DNA from: Oscillospiraceae bacterium | GTDB lineage: Bacteria > Bacillota_A > Clostridia > Oscillospirales > Oscillospiraceae | Direction: 5' to 3' | NCBI GenBank assembly: GCA_017408725.1 | Contig: JAFQUA010000026.1 | Location: 1 to 23,249, forward strand | DNA length: 23,249 bases | Shown: one piece after another, positions 1-7,817 of the stretch | Layout: each line of letters opens with the position of its first letter | Position numbering within the stretch: the stretch's first letter is position 1 | The notes under the pieces: generated by a model | Seen by the model: the letters and a program-made list of their open reading frames with translations, nothing else | Told to the model about the DNA's origin: nothing | Database searches by the model: none | Position numbers and translations under genes: made by a program

Positions 1-812
1 AGAACCGTTCACATAGAGCGCCAGCTTCTCGCCTACCACGATCAGCCGCAGATCATACCATGTGCCGACCTCCATCTTGGGTGCGTCGGATGCGGAATAA
101 ACCACAGTTTCCGCAAAGTCGAAACCGTATCTGACCTTGATGAACCACTGCTGTCTTGTGAAGTCGTAACCGGCCTTGATGTAGGACTCATCGTAGTTAT
201 ACCGGGCGGTTATACCCACCAGCGGGAAATCGCCCAGCTCAGTGACCTTCAGCTTGACGGCATAGTCCACATCCTGGTCGAACACATGGAGCCAGCTGTG
301 AGAATAATTGTCACGGGTGCTGTTTTCATTGCCGTAAACCAGATCGGTGCCATCCAGCTTGACCTTCCAGTTATCCTCGAAATTATCCTCGATCCAGTGG
401 CTGGGGCTCTTGCCGGCAGTTTCATCTTCGAAATCGTCGGTATAATCCTTGGGCTCCAGATCGGTATTGATCTTGTTGCCCGTGCTATCCGCGTCCTTTT
501 CAACGCCGCGGACTACCAGATTGTCATATCTCGTCCAGCCTTCCGCGCTGACTACGCCAAAGCTGCCGGAAGCCAGAGGATTGACAGAATCCGCATAGAC
601 GAACCGTAATGACCGCTTTGATATAGCGTGCCGTTGTCCTTTTGCTTCTGGACATCATAGCCTGTGTACTCCAATGCCCGGAGGATAGGGCTGTCGATCA
701 TATTCTCCGGCAGGTCCGATGCGGGGGCCGCCATGGCACCCATCGGTAGCAGAGAAAGAAGCATTGCCATTACCAGGAGCAAGGAGAAAATCCGCTTGCT
801 GAATTGTTTCAT
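1..812 (-). pseudogene. Secreted LamG/ConA-like surface protein, frame-broken and left-truncated
   Basis: The start at 812 follows AAAGGA about 10 nt upstream. The first frame encodes a clear signal peptide (Lys/Arg start, Leu-rich core, likely cleavage after AMA near residue 28) and then about 58 residues before a stop at 552-554. At about 595-610 the coding sense moves to another minus frame. That frame is open from about 597 to base 1 and reads as beta-sandwich repeats: the tail of one module (GWTRYDNLVV) and then a fuller one (DDFEDETAGKSPSHW ... GTWYDLRLIVVGEKLALYVN). These resemble LamG/ConA-like or DUF1080-type carbohydrate-binding folds. The shift does not lie in a homopolymer, and the first part does not look like the start of such a module. 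An internal deletion joining two different regions is therefore more likely than a one-base error. The C-terminus lies beyond the window. Family assignment is from memory of fold-like motifs. Confidence 0.6.
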
Positions 813-861
813 TTCTGTCGTTTCCTTTCTGATTTGAAGATTGTTCTTAAAACGCAGAAAA

Positions 862-892
862 CTCCCTTGCCGGGATATACCCGACAAGGGAG
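862..892 (-). terminator. Intrinsic terminator of the CAP lipoprotein gene
   Basis: Arms CTCCCTTG (862-869) and CAAGGGAG (885-892) continue inward through one mismatch to CGGG/CCCG with loop ATATA. On the minus strand the hairpin is followed by TTTTCTGCGTTTT. It lies 33 bases past the stop of the CAP gene and separates it from the broken surface protein gene. Confidence 0.8.
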
Positions 893-924
893 CTTCAATG
901 TCCGCAGAAGTGATTTCTGCTTGA

Positions 925-1836
925 TTATGTGGCATCTGTATTGCTGCCGGTTACCGCAATATCGCAGAACCAGATGCCATTTTCATAAGTGATCCCTACA
1001 CCGATGTAGGTATAATCGGCACTGCCTACATAACTCCAGTGGGAAGAGCTGTTGCGGGCTAATCGTGCCAGTCTAACGGCGACTGCATCTACTGAGCCGC
1101 CAAAGTCTGTCTTTGCTATGGCTTCGCGGGCGTTGGCCGTATAATACGGATCTCCATTCATTCCAAACAAAGAAGGGTCAATGTAAGAGCCGTATTCAAG
1201 GGCAGTTGCGGCCGCACGCTCATCGAAAGCATCATGAGCAAAGTTGGATACCAGCTGCCGGCTGCGGTACTCAGCATACTGGGTCAGACCGGGCAACACC
1301 GTTGCTGCAGGGGATCCCTGCTCGGTACGGTATGCATTGAGATATTCCACCATCTTTAAGGCAATAGCATTCACATCTGCCGCGGTAGCCTTTTGCTCCT
1401 CCTGTTCGTTTGGAAAGGTCGCTGATGGCTTCGTTTCCTCGACAGGAGGATCTGTCGGCTTTACCGCTTCGGTGGTCGGCTGTGGCTTCTCATCCTTTGG
1501 CTTTGTTTCTGTGGAGGGAGAAGAACTGGTTGCCTCAGGCTCTGTCCCGGTCGGTGCAGACTGTTCATTATCATTTTTAGTCATACCTTCCGTTGGAGCA
1601 GTGGTTGAAGTATCCGGGCTGACAGTTTGTGTAGGGGTTACTATATCACTCCTTTCTTCGGTTGCCGAGGTAGTACCCTCGGTTGATTCAGTTTGGTGCA
1701 TGTTGGTTGCTTCCTGCCAAGTACCATCCAATGCTGTTTGGTCTGATTCAGTGGGATCAGTAATAGTGTTTTCCGCCTGACATCCAATCAGAAAGACTAG
1801 GCAAATGGCAAGAAGGAATAAGAGAAGTTGTTTCAT
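925..1836 (-). CDS. CAP-domain (SCP/PR1-like) lipoprotein
   Basis: A 303-residue secreted lipoprotein. Residues 1-19 form a lipoprotein signal ending in LIGC, with Cys19 the expected lipidation site. A long Thr/Ser/Pro/Glu-rich linker (about 20-155) would span the cell wall. The C-terminal part (about 160-298) looks like a CAP domain: an opening helix MVEYLNAYR, the segment RSRQLVSNFAHD, then SSSHWSYVGSADYTYIGVGI and a closing strand with GIWFCDIAV. CAP domains in Bacillota are extracellular and mostly of unknown activity. The start at 1836 is chosen over 1857 because GGTGAT lies 4 nt before it and the signal peptide begins cleanly there. It lies 54 bases downstream of parB with no terminator between, so it may be cotranscribed with parAB. 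Confidence 0.82.
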   Translation of the reverse strand: MKQLLLFLLAICLVFLIGCQAENTITDPTESDQTALDGTWQEATNMHQTESTEGTTSATEERSDIVTPTQTVSPDTSTTAPTEGMTKNDNEQSAPTGTEPEATSSSPSTETKPKDEKPQPTTEAVKPTDPPVEETKPSATFPNEQEEQKATAADVNAIALKMVEYLNAYRTEQGSPAATVLPGLTQYAEYRSRQLVSNFAHDAFDERAAATALEYGSYIDPSLFGMNGDPYYTANAREAIAKTDFGGSVDAVAVRLARLARNSSSHWSYVGSADYTYIGVGITYENGIWFCDIAVTGSNTDAT

Positions 1837-1890
1837 AATAATCACCATATTCTGCATCTATGCTGAACTTCGTGCAACGGGTGCACTAGG

Positions 1891-2862
1891 TTAAGCCTCC
1901 TTCAGTGAGCAACGGTATGTCTGCAGGAATTCGAGGAATAATCTCTCAACCTCTTTGCTATCAGGGAGGATATCCGCATAATCCGAAAGGACATCGCTGC
2001 TTATCGTAATTGCTTGTATTTTAGGTTTTACTGGTTTTCTAAAGAGAGCCTGTAAGCTTTCAGAGCTGACAGCTCCATAAGTTTCCAATACCTTCAGTTC
2101 GTTGATTTGAGATTGCTTTACTTTTTCTCCAGTTAAAATGATTTCTTCGTAAAGCTTTTCCTGTGTTTCTTGAGAAAGATAAGAAATTGCGACGGCTACC
2201 TTAAAGCCCAGTGTGCCTTCGTCAACCATCTCCAGAAGGGGGAGGGTAAGATAAGTCAGCCGGATCAGGTAAGCCACCGTTCTGCGGCTTTCCTTGTTTT
2301 CTTTGCCAAGCTCACCCAAGGTATCAACCTTTTTACCACCTTCCAAATCTGTTCGCCGACCACGGCTATGTTGCAGATCCATACGCATCTTGTAGGCATA
2401 GGCTTTTTCGCTGTAACTCAGCTCTGCCCGTCGTTCCAGATTTGTATCCAGCATGATCATTGCCGCTTGATAATCGGAAATGTCGCTGCGGATGATGGCC
2501 GGGATTGTTTCAGCGCCGATACGGATCGATGCCCGTCTGCGGTGTCTGCCTGCCAACACCTGATAGGTGCCGTCCGGAAGAGGTCTTACGGTTATGGGGT
2601 CGATAACACCGATATCCGCGATACTCTTGCAGAGGGATTCCATTCGATCCTCAGTATAGACCTTAAAAGGCTGGGGTCTGCCGGTGGCTCTTTCAAAGTC
2701 CTCATCGGAATATTCCACCGTTTTGCTGATGGGTAGATGAACGACCTTTTCTTTGTCTACACCTGGGGCAGAAGAGAGAATGATATCTTCAAAATCATCT
2801 GCTTCATCCGTGGGCACCGCACTGAGCATTTGCTGCCGTTTTTGCAGTTCTGCTTTATTCAT
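1891..2862 (-). CDS. parB: ParB-family partition protein (plasmid/ICE type)
   Basis: A 323-residue centromere-binding partition protein. It has a ParB/Srx N-terminal domain with the box II motif as AGRHRRRAS and the following region ERRAELSYSEKAYAYKMRM. A helix-turn-helix region follows (ENKESRRTVAYLIRLTYLTLPLLEMVDEGTLGF). The region HSRGRRTDLEGGKKVDTLGELGKENKES, as I remember it, is typical of ParB proteins on plasmids and integrative elements in Clostridia, rather than of the chromosomal Spo0J next to rsmG. The start at 2862 overlaps the parA stop as ATGA, and AGAGGTGAT lies just upstream inside parA, so the two are translationally coupled. No parS-like inverted repeat was identified with confidence. 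Confidence 0.88.
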   Translation of the reverse strand: MNKAELQKRQQMLSAVPTDEADDFEDIILSSAPGVDKEKVVHLPISKTVEYSDEDFERATGRPQPFKVYTEDRMESLCKSIADIGVIDPITVRPLPDGTYQVLAGRHRRRASIRIGAETIPAIIRSDISDYQAAMIMLDTNLERRAELSYSEKAYAYKMRMDLQHSRGRRTDLEGGKKVDTLGELGKENKESRRTVAYLIRLTYLTLPLLEMVDEGTLGFKVAVAISYLSQETQEKLYEEIILTGEKVKQSQINELKVLETYGAVSSESLQALFRKPVKPKIQAITISSDVLSDYADILPDSKEVERLFLEFLQTYRCSLKEA

Positions 2863-3653
2863 GCGAACATCACCTCTAAAGCAATCCGCCCGTAAGCTTT
2901 GGCAGGCTCGCACCGGGGAGCAAATTCGTGAAGTGATACACCATAGGCAGGACACAAGGCTACTGCAATCGCTAGCTTGATCTCATCGTCGAAGACCTTG
3001 ATGCGATCAGCAAACTCATTACGGATATTTTCGCGAATGTCCCTGCAACAGTTTGTATTGCCCTGGACCTTGGTGAGAATAATACCTTCAATTTCCAGAC
3101 CGGGGTTCAAGTGACGCTTAACAGTGGTAATTAGCTTTTCTACTTGGTCGAGACCTTCCACACCAAGAGGGTGGGCCTCCACCGGAAGGATTGCTGTGTT
3201 GGATGCGGTAAGCGCATTCACCGCAAACAGATCTGCACCCGGGTGGCAGTCGATGAAGATGTAGTCATATTCATTTTTCACATGCCGCAGAATCTCTTTG
3301 AGAATGTTCTCCCTGCAGGTCACTGCGGGGAGGATCTTATCGAGGGAAGAGAGGAGCGCAGTTGAGGGGAGAATATCCACCGTTGTGGATTTCATAATAG
3401 CACTGTGGACCAGCTCGGACATTTCCTCCGGAGAGCAGTCATTCATACCTGCCATAAAGAGGTCGTACATTGTGGTTCGACCTTTTAGGTGTCCGGGGAT
3501 GATGCCAAAGTGCTTGCATAAGTTATGCTGGGAATCCAGATCAACAGCCAAGACTCGCTTGCCTTGTCTGTGTATGTATGAACTGATATTGACGGCGGAG
3601 GTGGTCTTTCCAACCCCGCCTTTGCACGAGATAAAAGAGACTATTTTACACAC
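2859..3653 (-). CDS. parA: ParA-family partition ATPase
   Basis: A 264-residue ATPase of the ParA/MinD/Soj type that would move or position DNA together with ParB. The deviant Walker A box (CKGGVGKTTSAVN) lies near residue 12. The switch/Walker region is YIFIDCHPGADLFAVNAL, and a conserved segment ILPVEAHPLGVEGLDQVE follows. The start is taken as GTG at 3653, because GGAGGT lies 6 nt before it. The upstream ATG at 3677 has no ribosome site, and the eight codons after it contain this Shine-Dalgarno sequence. It overlaps parB by 4 bases. There is no replication gene beside it, which fits a resident integrated element or its remnant rather than a replicon. Confidence 0.92.
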   Translation of the reverse strand: MCKIVSFISCKGGVGKTTSAVNISSYIHRQGKRVLAVDLDSQHNLCKHFGIIPGHLKGRTTMYDLFMAGMNDCSPEEMSELVHSAIMKSTTVDILPSTALLSSLDKILPAVTCRENILKEILRHVKNEYDYIFIDCHPGADLFAVNALTASNTAILPVEAHPLGVEGLDQVEKLITTVKRHLNPGLEIEGIILTKVQGNTNCCRDIRENIRNEFADRIKVFDDEIKLAIAVALCPAYGVSLHEFAPRCEPAKAYGRIALEVMFA

Positions 3654-3694
3654 AATTTGACCTCCGAAATATTCCATTATTTAGAGAGAAATTG

Positions 3695-3723
3695 TTGCAA
3701 AATTTACGCCTCTGTGATATAAT
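3695..3723 (+). promoter_or_regulatory. Strong sigma-A promoter upstream of tRNA-His region
   Basis: TTGCAA (3695-3700), 17-nt spacer, TATAAT (3718-3723) with an extended TGA before the -10. It points away from parA, toward tRNA-His about 290 bases downstream. No protein gene with a ribosome site lies between. It may start a leader or small RNA, or a long tRNA-His precursor. Confidence 0.7.
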
Positions 3724-4009
3724 ATTTATAAGTAAAAAACACGGATTTCTGGTACCCGATGTACCTTATAGGAGAGATAAGTACTGTTTATTGACTGCAA
3801 AAACCGTTGATTTTCAAGGCTTTTTGCCCAAGTCCTATAAGAACAATCGTACCACATTGTGCACCAGTTATTCGAGGGCTCGAATGATTGGATGCAACGC
3901 GGGCGAGCGTTGCCGGCGAGGGCTTGACCGAGCCGCACCAATATCTTTGCCATAGGCGAAGATGCTGGCGAGTCCCTCCTGGCGTACCACTTTGGCATTA
4001 ACTAAATAT
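3724..4009. other. Intergenic stretch without a supported gene; contains inverted repeat
   Basis: The whole gene-free gap is 3654-4009, and its left end holds the parA upstream region and the promoter at 3695-3723. In the remainder, no reading frame has a start codon with a usable ribosome site. A perfect 7-bp inverted repeat with a 2-nt loop (ATTCGAG GG CTCGAAT, 3870-3885) stands out. It is followed by a GC-rich patch (about 3898-3937) unlike the AT-rich sequence before it. Candidates are a small RNA, a tRNA leader, an operator or ParB site, or an old attachment site. None is proven. Confidence 0.4.
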
Positions 4010-4010
4010 G

Positions 4011-4087
4011 GTGGGTGTGGCCTAGTTGGCTAAGGCGTCAGATTGTGGCTCTGAAGATCGTGGGTTCAAGTCCCATCATCCACCCCA
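4011..4087 (+). tRNA. tRNA-His (anticodon GTG), CCA encoded
   Basis: The acceptor arm GTGGGTG (4011-4017) pairs with CATCCAC (4077-4083) with one G-U pair. C4084 is the discriminator, which can pair with G4010 as the G-1 typical of tRNA-His. CCA (4085-4087) is encoded. The anticodon stem-loop is TCAGA-TTGTGGC-TCTGA, giving GTG. The T arm is GTGGG-TTCAAGT-CCCAT. tRNA genes are common integration targets, which matters here because a partition gene pair sits just upstream. Confidence 0.97.
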
Positions 4088-4090
4088 TAA

Positions 4091-4126
4091 AAACAAAGGA
4101 GACCTTATGGTCTCCTTTGTTTTTTT
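4091..4126 (+). terminator. Intrinsic terminator after tRNA-His
   Basis: A perfect 14-bp stem (4091-4104 with 4109-4122), loop TTAT, then a T run to 4126. The central 10-bp arms AAAGGAGACC/GGTCTCCTTT and the TTAT loop recur exactly after the DUF4450-like gene at 7664-7687. Confidence 0.93.
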
Positions 4127-4240
4127 ATATAGTCGGCACTTAGTTATACCAAAGGCATAAATGCAGACAATTCCCATCATCTAATGCACGAAACAAATCT
4201 GCCTATAAGTTTACATAACATTACGATTTGCCGAAGAGTA

Positions 4241-4257
4241 GCAAGACTTTATCTTGC
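4241..4257. promoter_or_regulatory. Inverted repeat upstream of the DUF4450-like gene promoter
   Basis: GCAAGA (4241-4246), 5-nt spacer, TCTTGC (4252-4257), ending 12 bases before the -35 box. The position would suit an activator or repressor operator for a sugar-responsive gene, but such a short repeat can occur by chance. The rest of 4127-4240 shows nothing recognisable. Confidence 0.25.
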
Positions 4258-4269
4258 CGGAGAAGCTTC

Positions 4270-4298
4270 TTGACAGCAGCTTTTTGGTATGTTATAGT
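4270..4298 (+). promoter_or_regulatory. Sigma-A promoter of the DUF4450-like gene
   Basis: Consensus TTGACA (4270-4275), 17-nt spacer, TATAGT (4293-4298) with TGT immediately before the -10 (extended -10). The start codon follows at 4330, so the leader is only about 25 bases. Confidence 0.85.
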
Positions 4299-4329
4299 AC
4301 CCTTAACCAAGATAAAAAGGAGGCGCGCT

Positions 4330-7300
4330 ATGAGACCGACCCTTCACTATACCCCCACAGAAAGCGGTTTCTCCATTCGTGCAAGCTCTGAAATCTTCAA
4401 CAGAACCTTGTACGGTTCCCATAAAAATGACGATCAGCAGGAGCGCTTTTTTACATTTGCAGGCGACGCGCCCGCCTTTATGGGAGCGATCACCGATTGG
4501 ACTAAAACGCCCATCAGCAAGTTTGACAAATGTGGTGTGCTGTACAGTGGCCTTTGCACCACACCCGGGCATCCCGTCAGCTTTTATTTTTCCAAGGACG
4601 CGGTTCCTCCCGGACAGACAGACAGCATTTATAATCCAAAGGATATCGATCAGACATCCCGCTGGTTTCATAACGCGGAAGACATCGAAACAGAATTTAA
4701 AAACGGCTGGATGGAATATTCCCTTACGCAGCTGTCTTCTTTCGCACCCGATGTCAGAGTGAATATCGAGGCATACCCGCTGATGCCGGATGACGGATAT
4801 CTCATTCATTACAGAATAACCACAGACCAAAGAGTGTTTTTTGCCGCGGGCTTTGGCGGACTGACCGGTGAAAACTGCAGAGGCCGATTTGAATGCAAAG
4901 CTGAAAGGAAACGAGATTTTTCAGAAAGCAATACCGCAGGCAATGTAGTGGAAATCGGGAAAAACCGCGCGGTTATTTCCCATACAGACGGAAAGACCAT
5001 GAGAATTGCCACAAACTTTCCGGCAGCGTTTGCCTTAGGCTCGGCAAAAGCCATGGCGGAGGAATATCCCAGTATATTTTTAGGCAGCACACCGGAAAAC
5101 AGAGATGATCAGGTGGTGAAGATCTCCGCTGCCATCGAGCCGGGGCAGGTGTTTGACGGCTTTGTGATTGCCCTGTACAATGCCGATGAAAGCACTTTGG
5201 ACGCATGGCTTTCCATGGCAGATCCCATAAAACACATCAAGCAGCAGATGTACGCGAAATACGCCTGCATGGATATGGATACGCCGGACACGGCGCTGGA
5301 TCTGACGATTGCGCCTACGGTGATTGCTTTGGACACCTCCTGGCACAAAAATTCCTTCCACCACGGCGCCTTTGCTTACCACGCGCCGTTTTTGGGGTGG
5401 AGAAACTGGTATGCCCCTACTGCACTCGGCTGGGGAGACCGGGTAGAGAAAACCATGGAGACCTGGCTACAGTATCTTACCCGAGGAGACGTTGAAGAAG
5501 AACGGGTATGGTACGATGATTCTGTAATTCCCCCGGAAGAAAACCGGTTCAGCGGAAGATACCATAAGCTGGAAAAACCCGTTGGAAGACTGCCTGCGCT
5601 CCTTCCTGATAATAACGGCAACATCGAGTACGGCCCGTATACCATGCAGGAATGTGCCCTGGATATGATGCTTTATTATATCGAGTGGTCCGGAAATCTG
5701 AAGCTGGCGGAAAAGTACTTTGACGATTTTGTCTCCATGGTGGAATGGGAAGCAAGAATGTTTGACCCGGACGGTGACGGGTTATACCAAAATCTTTTGA
5801 ACACATGGATTTCGGACGGTCACAACTATAACGGTGCGGGTTGCGCCCAATCAAGCGCGTATAATTACCGGGCCAATCTTGTGCTTTCCAAGATCGCCAA
5901 GCGCATCGGTCGAGACGGAAAGTTTTTGGAAGACCGCGCGGAAAAAATCAGAAAAGCGCTGAATGAAAAACTGTGGCTTGCCAATGAGGGTGTGATTGCG
6001 GAGTATTTGGATACGGTGGGCAACTGCCTGATCCATCCCTCGGTGGAACTTCCCAGTGTTTATCATGTTATGGACTCGGAGATGATCGACGATTTTAAGG
6101 CGTACAGAACCTTGAAATTTACGGAAAATCACATCAAATCCATTGTGACACCGGGTTCGGACGGAAGACTCTCCTATTCCTCCGACTGGCTGCCGAAGCA
6201 GTATTCCAACCACGGTATATTCCCGGCGGAAAATGCCCATTTGGCGCTGGTGTACTTCAAACTTGGATTGAAGGAAGAAGGCAAGAAGATCCTGGACGGC
6301 ATCAAGGATTGCTACTTCGCGGGTAAAACCCCGGGTCTTGCCGCCCATGTTCAAACCGCCAAGTGCGCGTCGGATTACGGCGATATGGACTTTACCGATG
6401 TGTCCAGCACATATCTGCGCCTTGTGGTGGAAGGTTTGTTTGGCATCCGGATCAACCATCTGGACAACGCGGTGTATATCGCGCCTGGCTTCCCGGAAGA
6501 ATGGGATCACGCAAGTCTGGATATCAAGGATATTTCTTTGACCTATAACAGAAAGGGCGAGCAGGAGATCTTCACGATCTGCTGCGACAAAGAGGAAACA
6601 AAAATCATAAAAATCCCTATGCGGGCGGCTTCTGTGGAGACACTGCTGCTGGATGGCGAGTCGGTGCCGTATGACATCGTTCCTGCGCCGGACAATAGCT
6701 TCATTATGGTGAAAACCGGGAAAACCGGAAGATTCCAGCTCCGTATCATACACGGAAAAGAGAGCGTGCCGACAGTGAACTGCCCGGAAAATGTTCTGGC
6801 CGGCAATAGATTTGTTGTGGAGATCTGTGGCGGCAAGCCGGTTGAGGTGCTGGATATATCGGAGACCTTAGAGGATGTGGTGATCACCGGAAATAAGATC
6901 TATGCAAAGACAAAAAATATTCCGGGAGACCATACCCTGTTTGTCCGAACAAGATCCGGCGAGTATGATGCCTGGCTTGCGGCGGATTACAACATCCTTT
7001 CTGAAACGGTGGAAGAAACGCCGATTGAAAGCGTTACTTACGAAACCGTGGATATGAACGGTGTGTTCAACTGCAACATGACGGATGTGCATAATATGGC
7101 CTATATCCATCCAAGACCTGCCGGATATTCCATGGGACTATATCAGAACGGTCGGTATTCTCACAACTGGACCCAACTGGGAAGAGATGTGATCTGCGTT
7201 GATGACACGCTGTTCAGAAATTCCGGAGGATTGGTTCATTCTCCGTCGGGTATTCCCTTCGCCACCCCACAGGAAAAGGAAAATCTGGCCTGTGTCTCGA

Positions 7301-7659
7301 TTTTTGAGGTCTTCCCGACGGCTGTTACCCTTCCCCTTTCCGGTAAGGGCAAAGAAATTGCGGTGATGTTTATCGCCAGTTCCAACTGCATGCTTTCTCA
7401 TGTGGAAAATGCCCGCATAACTGTTACCTATAAAGACGGCACGGAGGTCTGCAAAAAGCTGGTCTATCCCATCAACCTGGATGATTGGCTGACATCGGCC
7501 CTCACAACGGAAGGCGAGATTTTCTATTTTAACGCGTTTAATCACGCGACGGTACAGAAAGTAAGACTGGATCCGGAAAAAGAACTGAAGGATATCAAAG
7601 TTGAAGCGGTTGCCAACGATGTTATTTTGGGCGTCGGCGGAATCAGTATCGGCAGATGA
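4330..7659 (+). CDS. DUF4450-like protein, six-hairpin glycosidase-like, cytoplasmic
   Basis: A large 1109-residue protein without a signal peptide or membrane segment, so it acts in the cytoplasm. The N-terminal motif (YTPTESGFSIRASSEIFNRTLYG, then FFTFAGDAPAFM) resembles the start of DUF4450 proteins, known mainly from polysaccharide loci of Bacteroidota. The middle (about 340-760) is helix-rich with aromatic and acidic motifs (WRNWYAPTALGWGDR, NGNIEYGPYTMQECALDMMLYY, DGDGLYQNLLNTWISDGHNYNG), as in (alpha/alpha)6 glycosidases. The last 350 residues look like beta domains. Substrate and catalytic residues cannot be named from sequence. The start at 4330 is set by AGGAGG 6 nt upstream; an in-frame extension to 4228 would cross the promoter. 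It has its own promoter and terminator and lies upstream of a sugar-type oxidoreductase, so a role in glycan or glycoside breakdown is inferred. Confidence 0.75.
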   Translation: MRPTLHYTPTESGFSIRASSEIFNRTLYGSHKNDDQQERFFTFAGDAPAFMGAITDWTKTPISKFDKCGVLYSGLCTTPGHPVSFYFSKDAVPPGQTDSIYNPKDIDQTSRWFHNAEDIETEFKNGWMEYSLTQLSSFAPDVRVNIEAYPLMPDDGYLIHYRITTDQRVFFAAGFGGLTGENCRGRFECKAERKRDFSESNTAGNVVEIGKNRAVISHTDGKTMRIATNFPAAFALGSAKAMAEEYPSIFLGSTPENRDDQVVKISAAIEPGQVFDGFVIALYNADESTLDAWLSMADPIKHIKQQMYAKYACMDMDTPDTALDLTIAPTVIALDTSWHKNSFHHGAFAYHAPFLGWRNWYAPTALGWGDRVEKTMETWLQYLTRGDVEEERVWYDDSVIPPEENRFSGRYHKLEKPVGRLPALLPDNNGNIEYGPYTMQECALDMMLYYIEWSGNLKLAEKYFDDFVSMVEWEARMFDPDGDGLYQNLLNTWISDGHNYNGAGCAQSSAYNYRANLVLSKIAKRIGRDGKFLEDRAEKIRKALNEKLWLANEGVIAEYLDTVGNCLIHPSVELPSVYHVMDSEMIDDFKAYRTLKFTENHIKSIVTPGSDGRLSYSSDWLPKQYSNHGIFPAENAHLALVYFKLGLKEEGKKILDGIKDCYFAGKTPGLAAHVQTAKCASDYGDMDFTDVSSTYLRLVVEGLFGIRINHLDNAVYIAPGFPEEWDHASLDIKDISLTYNRKGEQEIFTICCDKEETKIIKIPMRAASVETLLLDGESVPYDIVPAPDNSFIMVKTGKTGRFQLRIIHGKESVPTVNCPENVLAGNRFVVEICGGKPVEVLDISETLEDVVITGNKIYAKTKNIPGDHTLFVRTRSGEYDAWLAADYNILSETVEETPIESVTYETVDMNGVFNCNMTDVHNMAYIHPRPAGYSMGLYQNGRYSHNWTQLGRDVICVDDTLFRNSGGLVHSPSGIPFATPQEKENLACVSIFEVFPTAVTLPLSGKGKEIAVMFIASSNCMLSHVENARITVTYKDGTEVCKKLVYPINLDDWLTSALTTEGEIFYFNAFNHATVQKVRLDPEKELKDIKVEAVANDVILGVGGISIGR

Positions 7660-7660
7660 A

Positions 7661-7697
7661 AATAAAGGAGACCTTATGGTCTCCTTTATTTTTATTT
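7661..7697 (+). terminator. Intrinsic terminator after the DUF4450-like gene
   Basis: A perfect 13-bp stem (7661-7673 with 7678-7690), loop TTAT, followed by TTTATTT. It starts 2 bases after the stop codon. The 24-nt core is identical to that of the tRNA-His terminator. Confidence 0.92.
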
Positions 7698-7749
7698 AAG
7701 CGAAAGAGGTCGGCGTGTCATAGGCAGGCGTTGCTTGTGATGGCTTAAC

Positions 7750-7763
7750 AGAGGGATCCCTCT
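7750..7763. repeat. 14-bp perfect palindrome
   Basis: AGAGGGATCCCTCT is fully self-complementary. It lies between the DUF4450-like gene terminator and the orphan terminator at 7778-7817. It could be an operator half-site pair or part of a small structured RNA. Confidence 0.4.
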
Positions 7764-7777
7764 CTTACCGAAAGGAT

Positions 7778-7817
7778 GCCGTTATTTGATACGATCGTGT
7801 CAAACAACGGCTTTTTT
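7778..7817 (+). terminator. Orphan intrinsic terminator
   Basis: GCCGTT (7778-7783) pairs with AACGGC (7806-7811). After one mismatch, TTTGATAC pairs with GTGTCAAA around loop GATC, and six T residues follow (7812-7817). The preceding gene already ends in its own terminator at 7661-7697, so this one has no evident gene. It may end a small RNA from within 7700-7777 or be left over from a lost gene. Confidence 0.75.

Noticed and set aside
249..609. Open frames at 286-609 (plus) and 249-503 (minus)
   Set aside because: Both are shadows of the second frame of the broken surface protein gene, which alone shows module-like motifs (YDNLVV, DDFED, GTWYDLRL).
3692..3998. Two short open frames (about 90 residues) on opposite strands before tRNA-His
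   Set aside because: Neither start has a ribosome site. The plus-strand start lies inside the promoter, upstream of the -10 box. The sequences show no domain.
5851..6753. 300-residue minus-strand open frame inside the DUF4450-like gene
   Set aside because: It is antisense to a well-supported gene, has no ribosome site and no recognisable motif.
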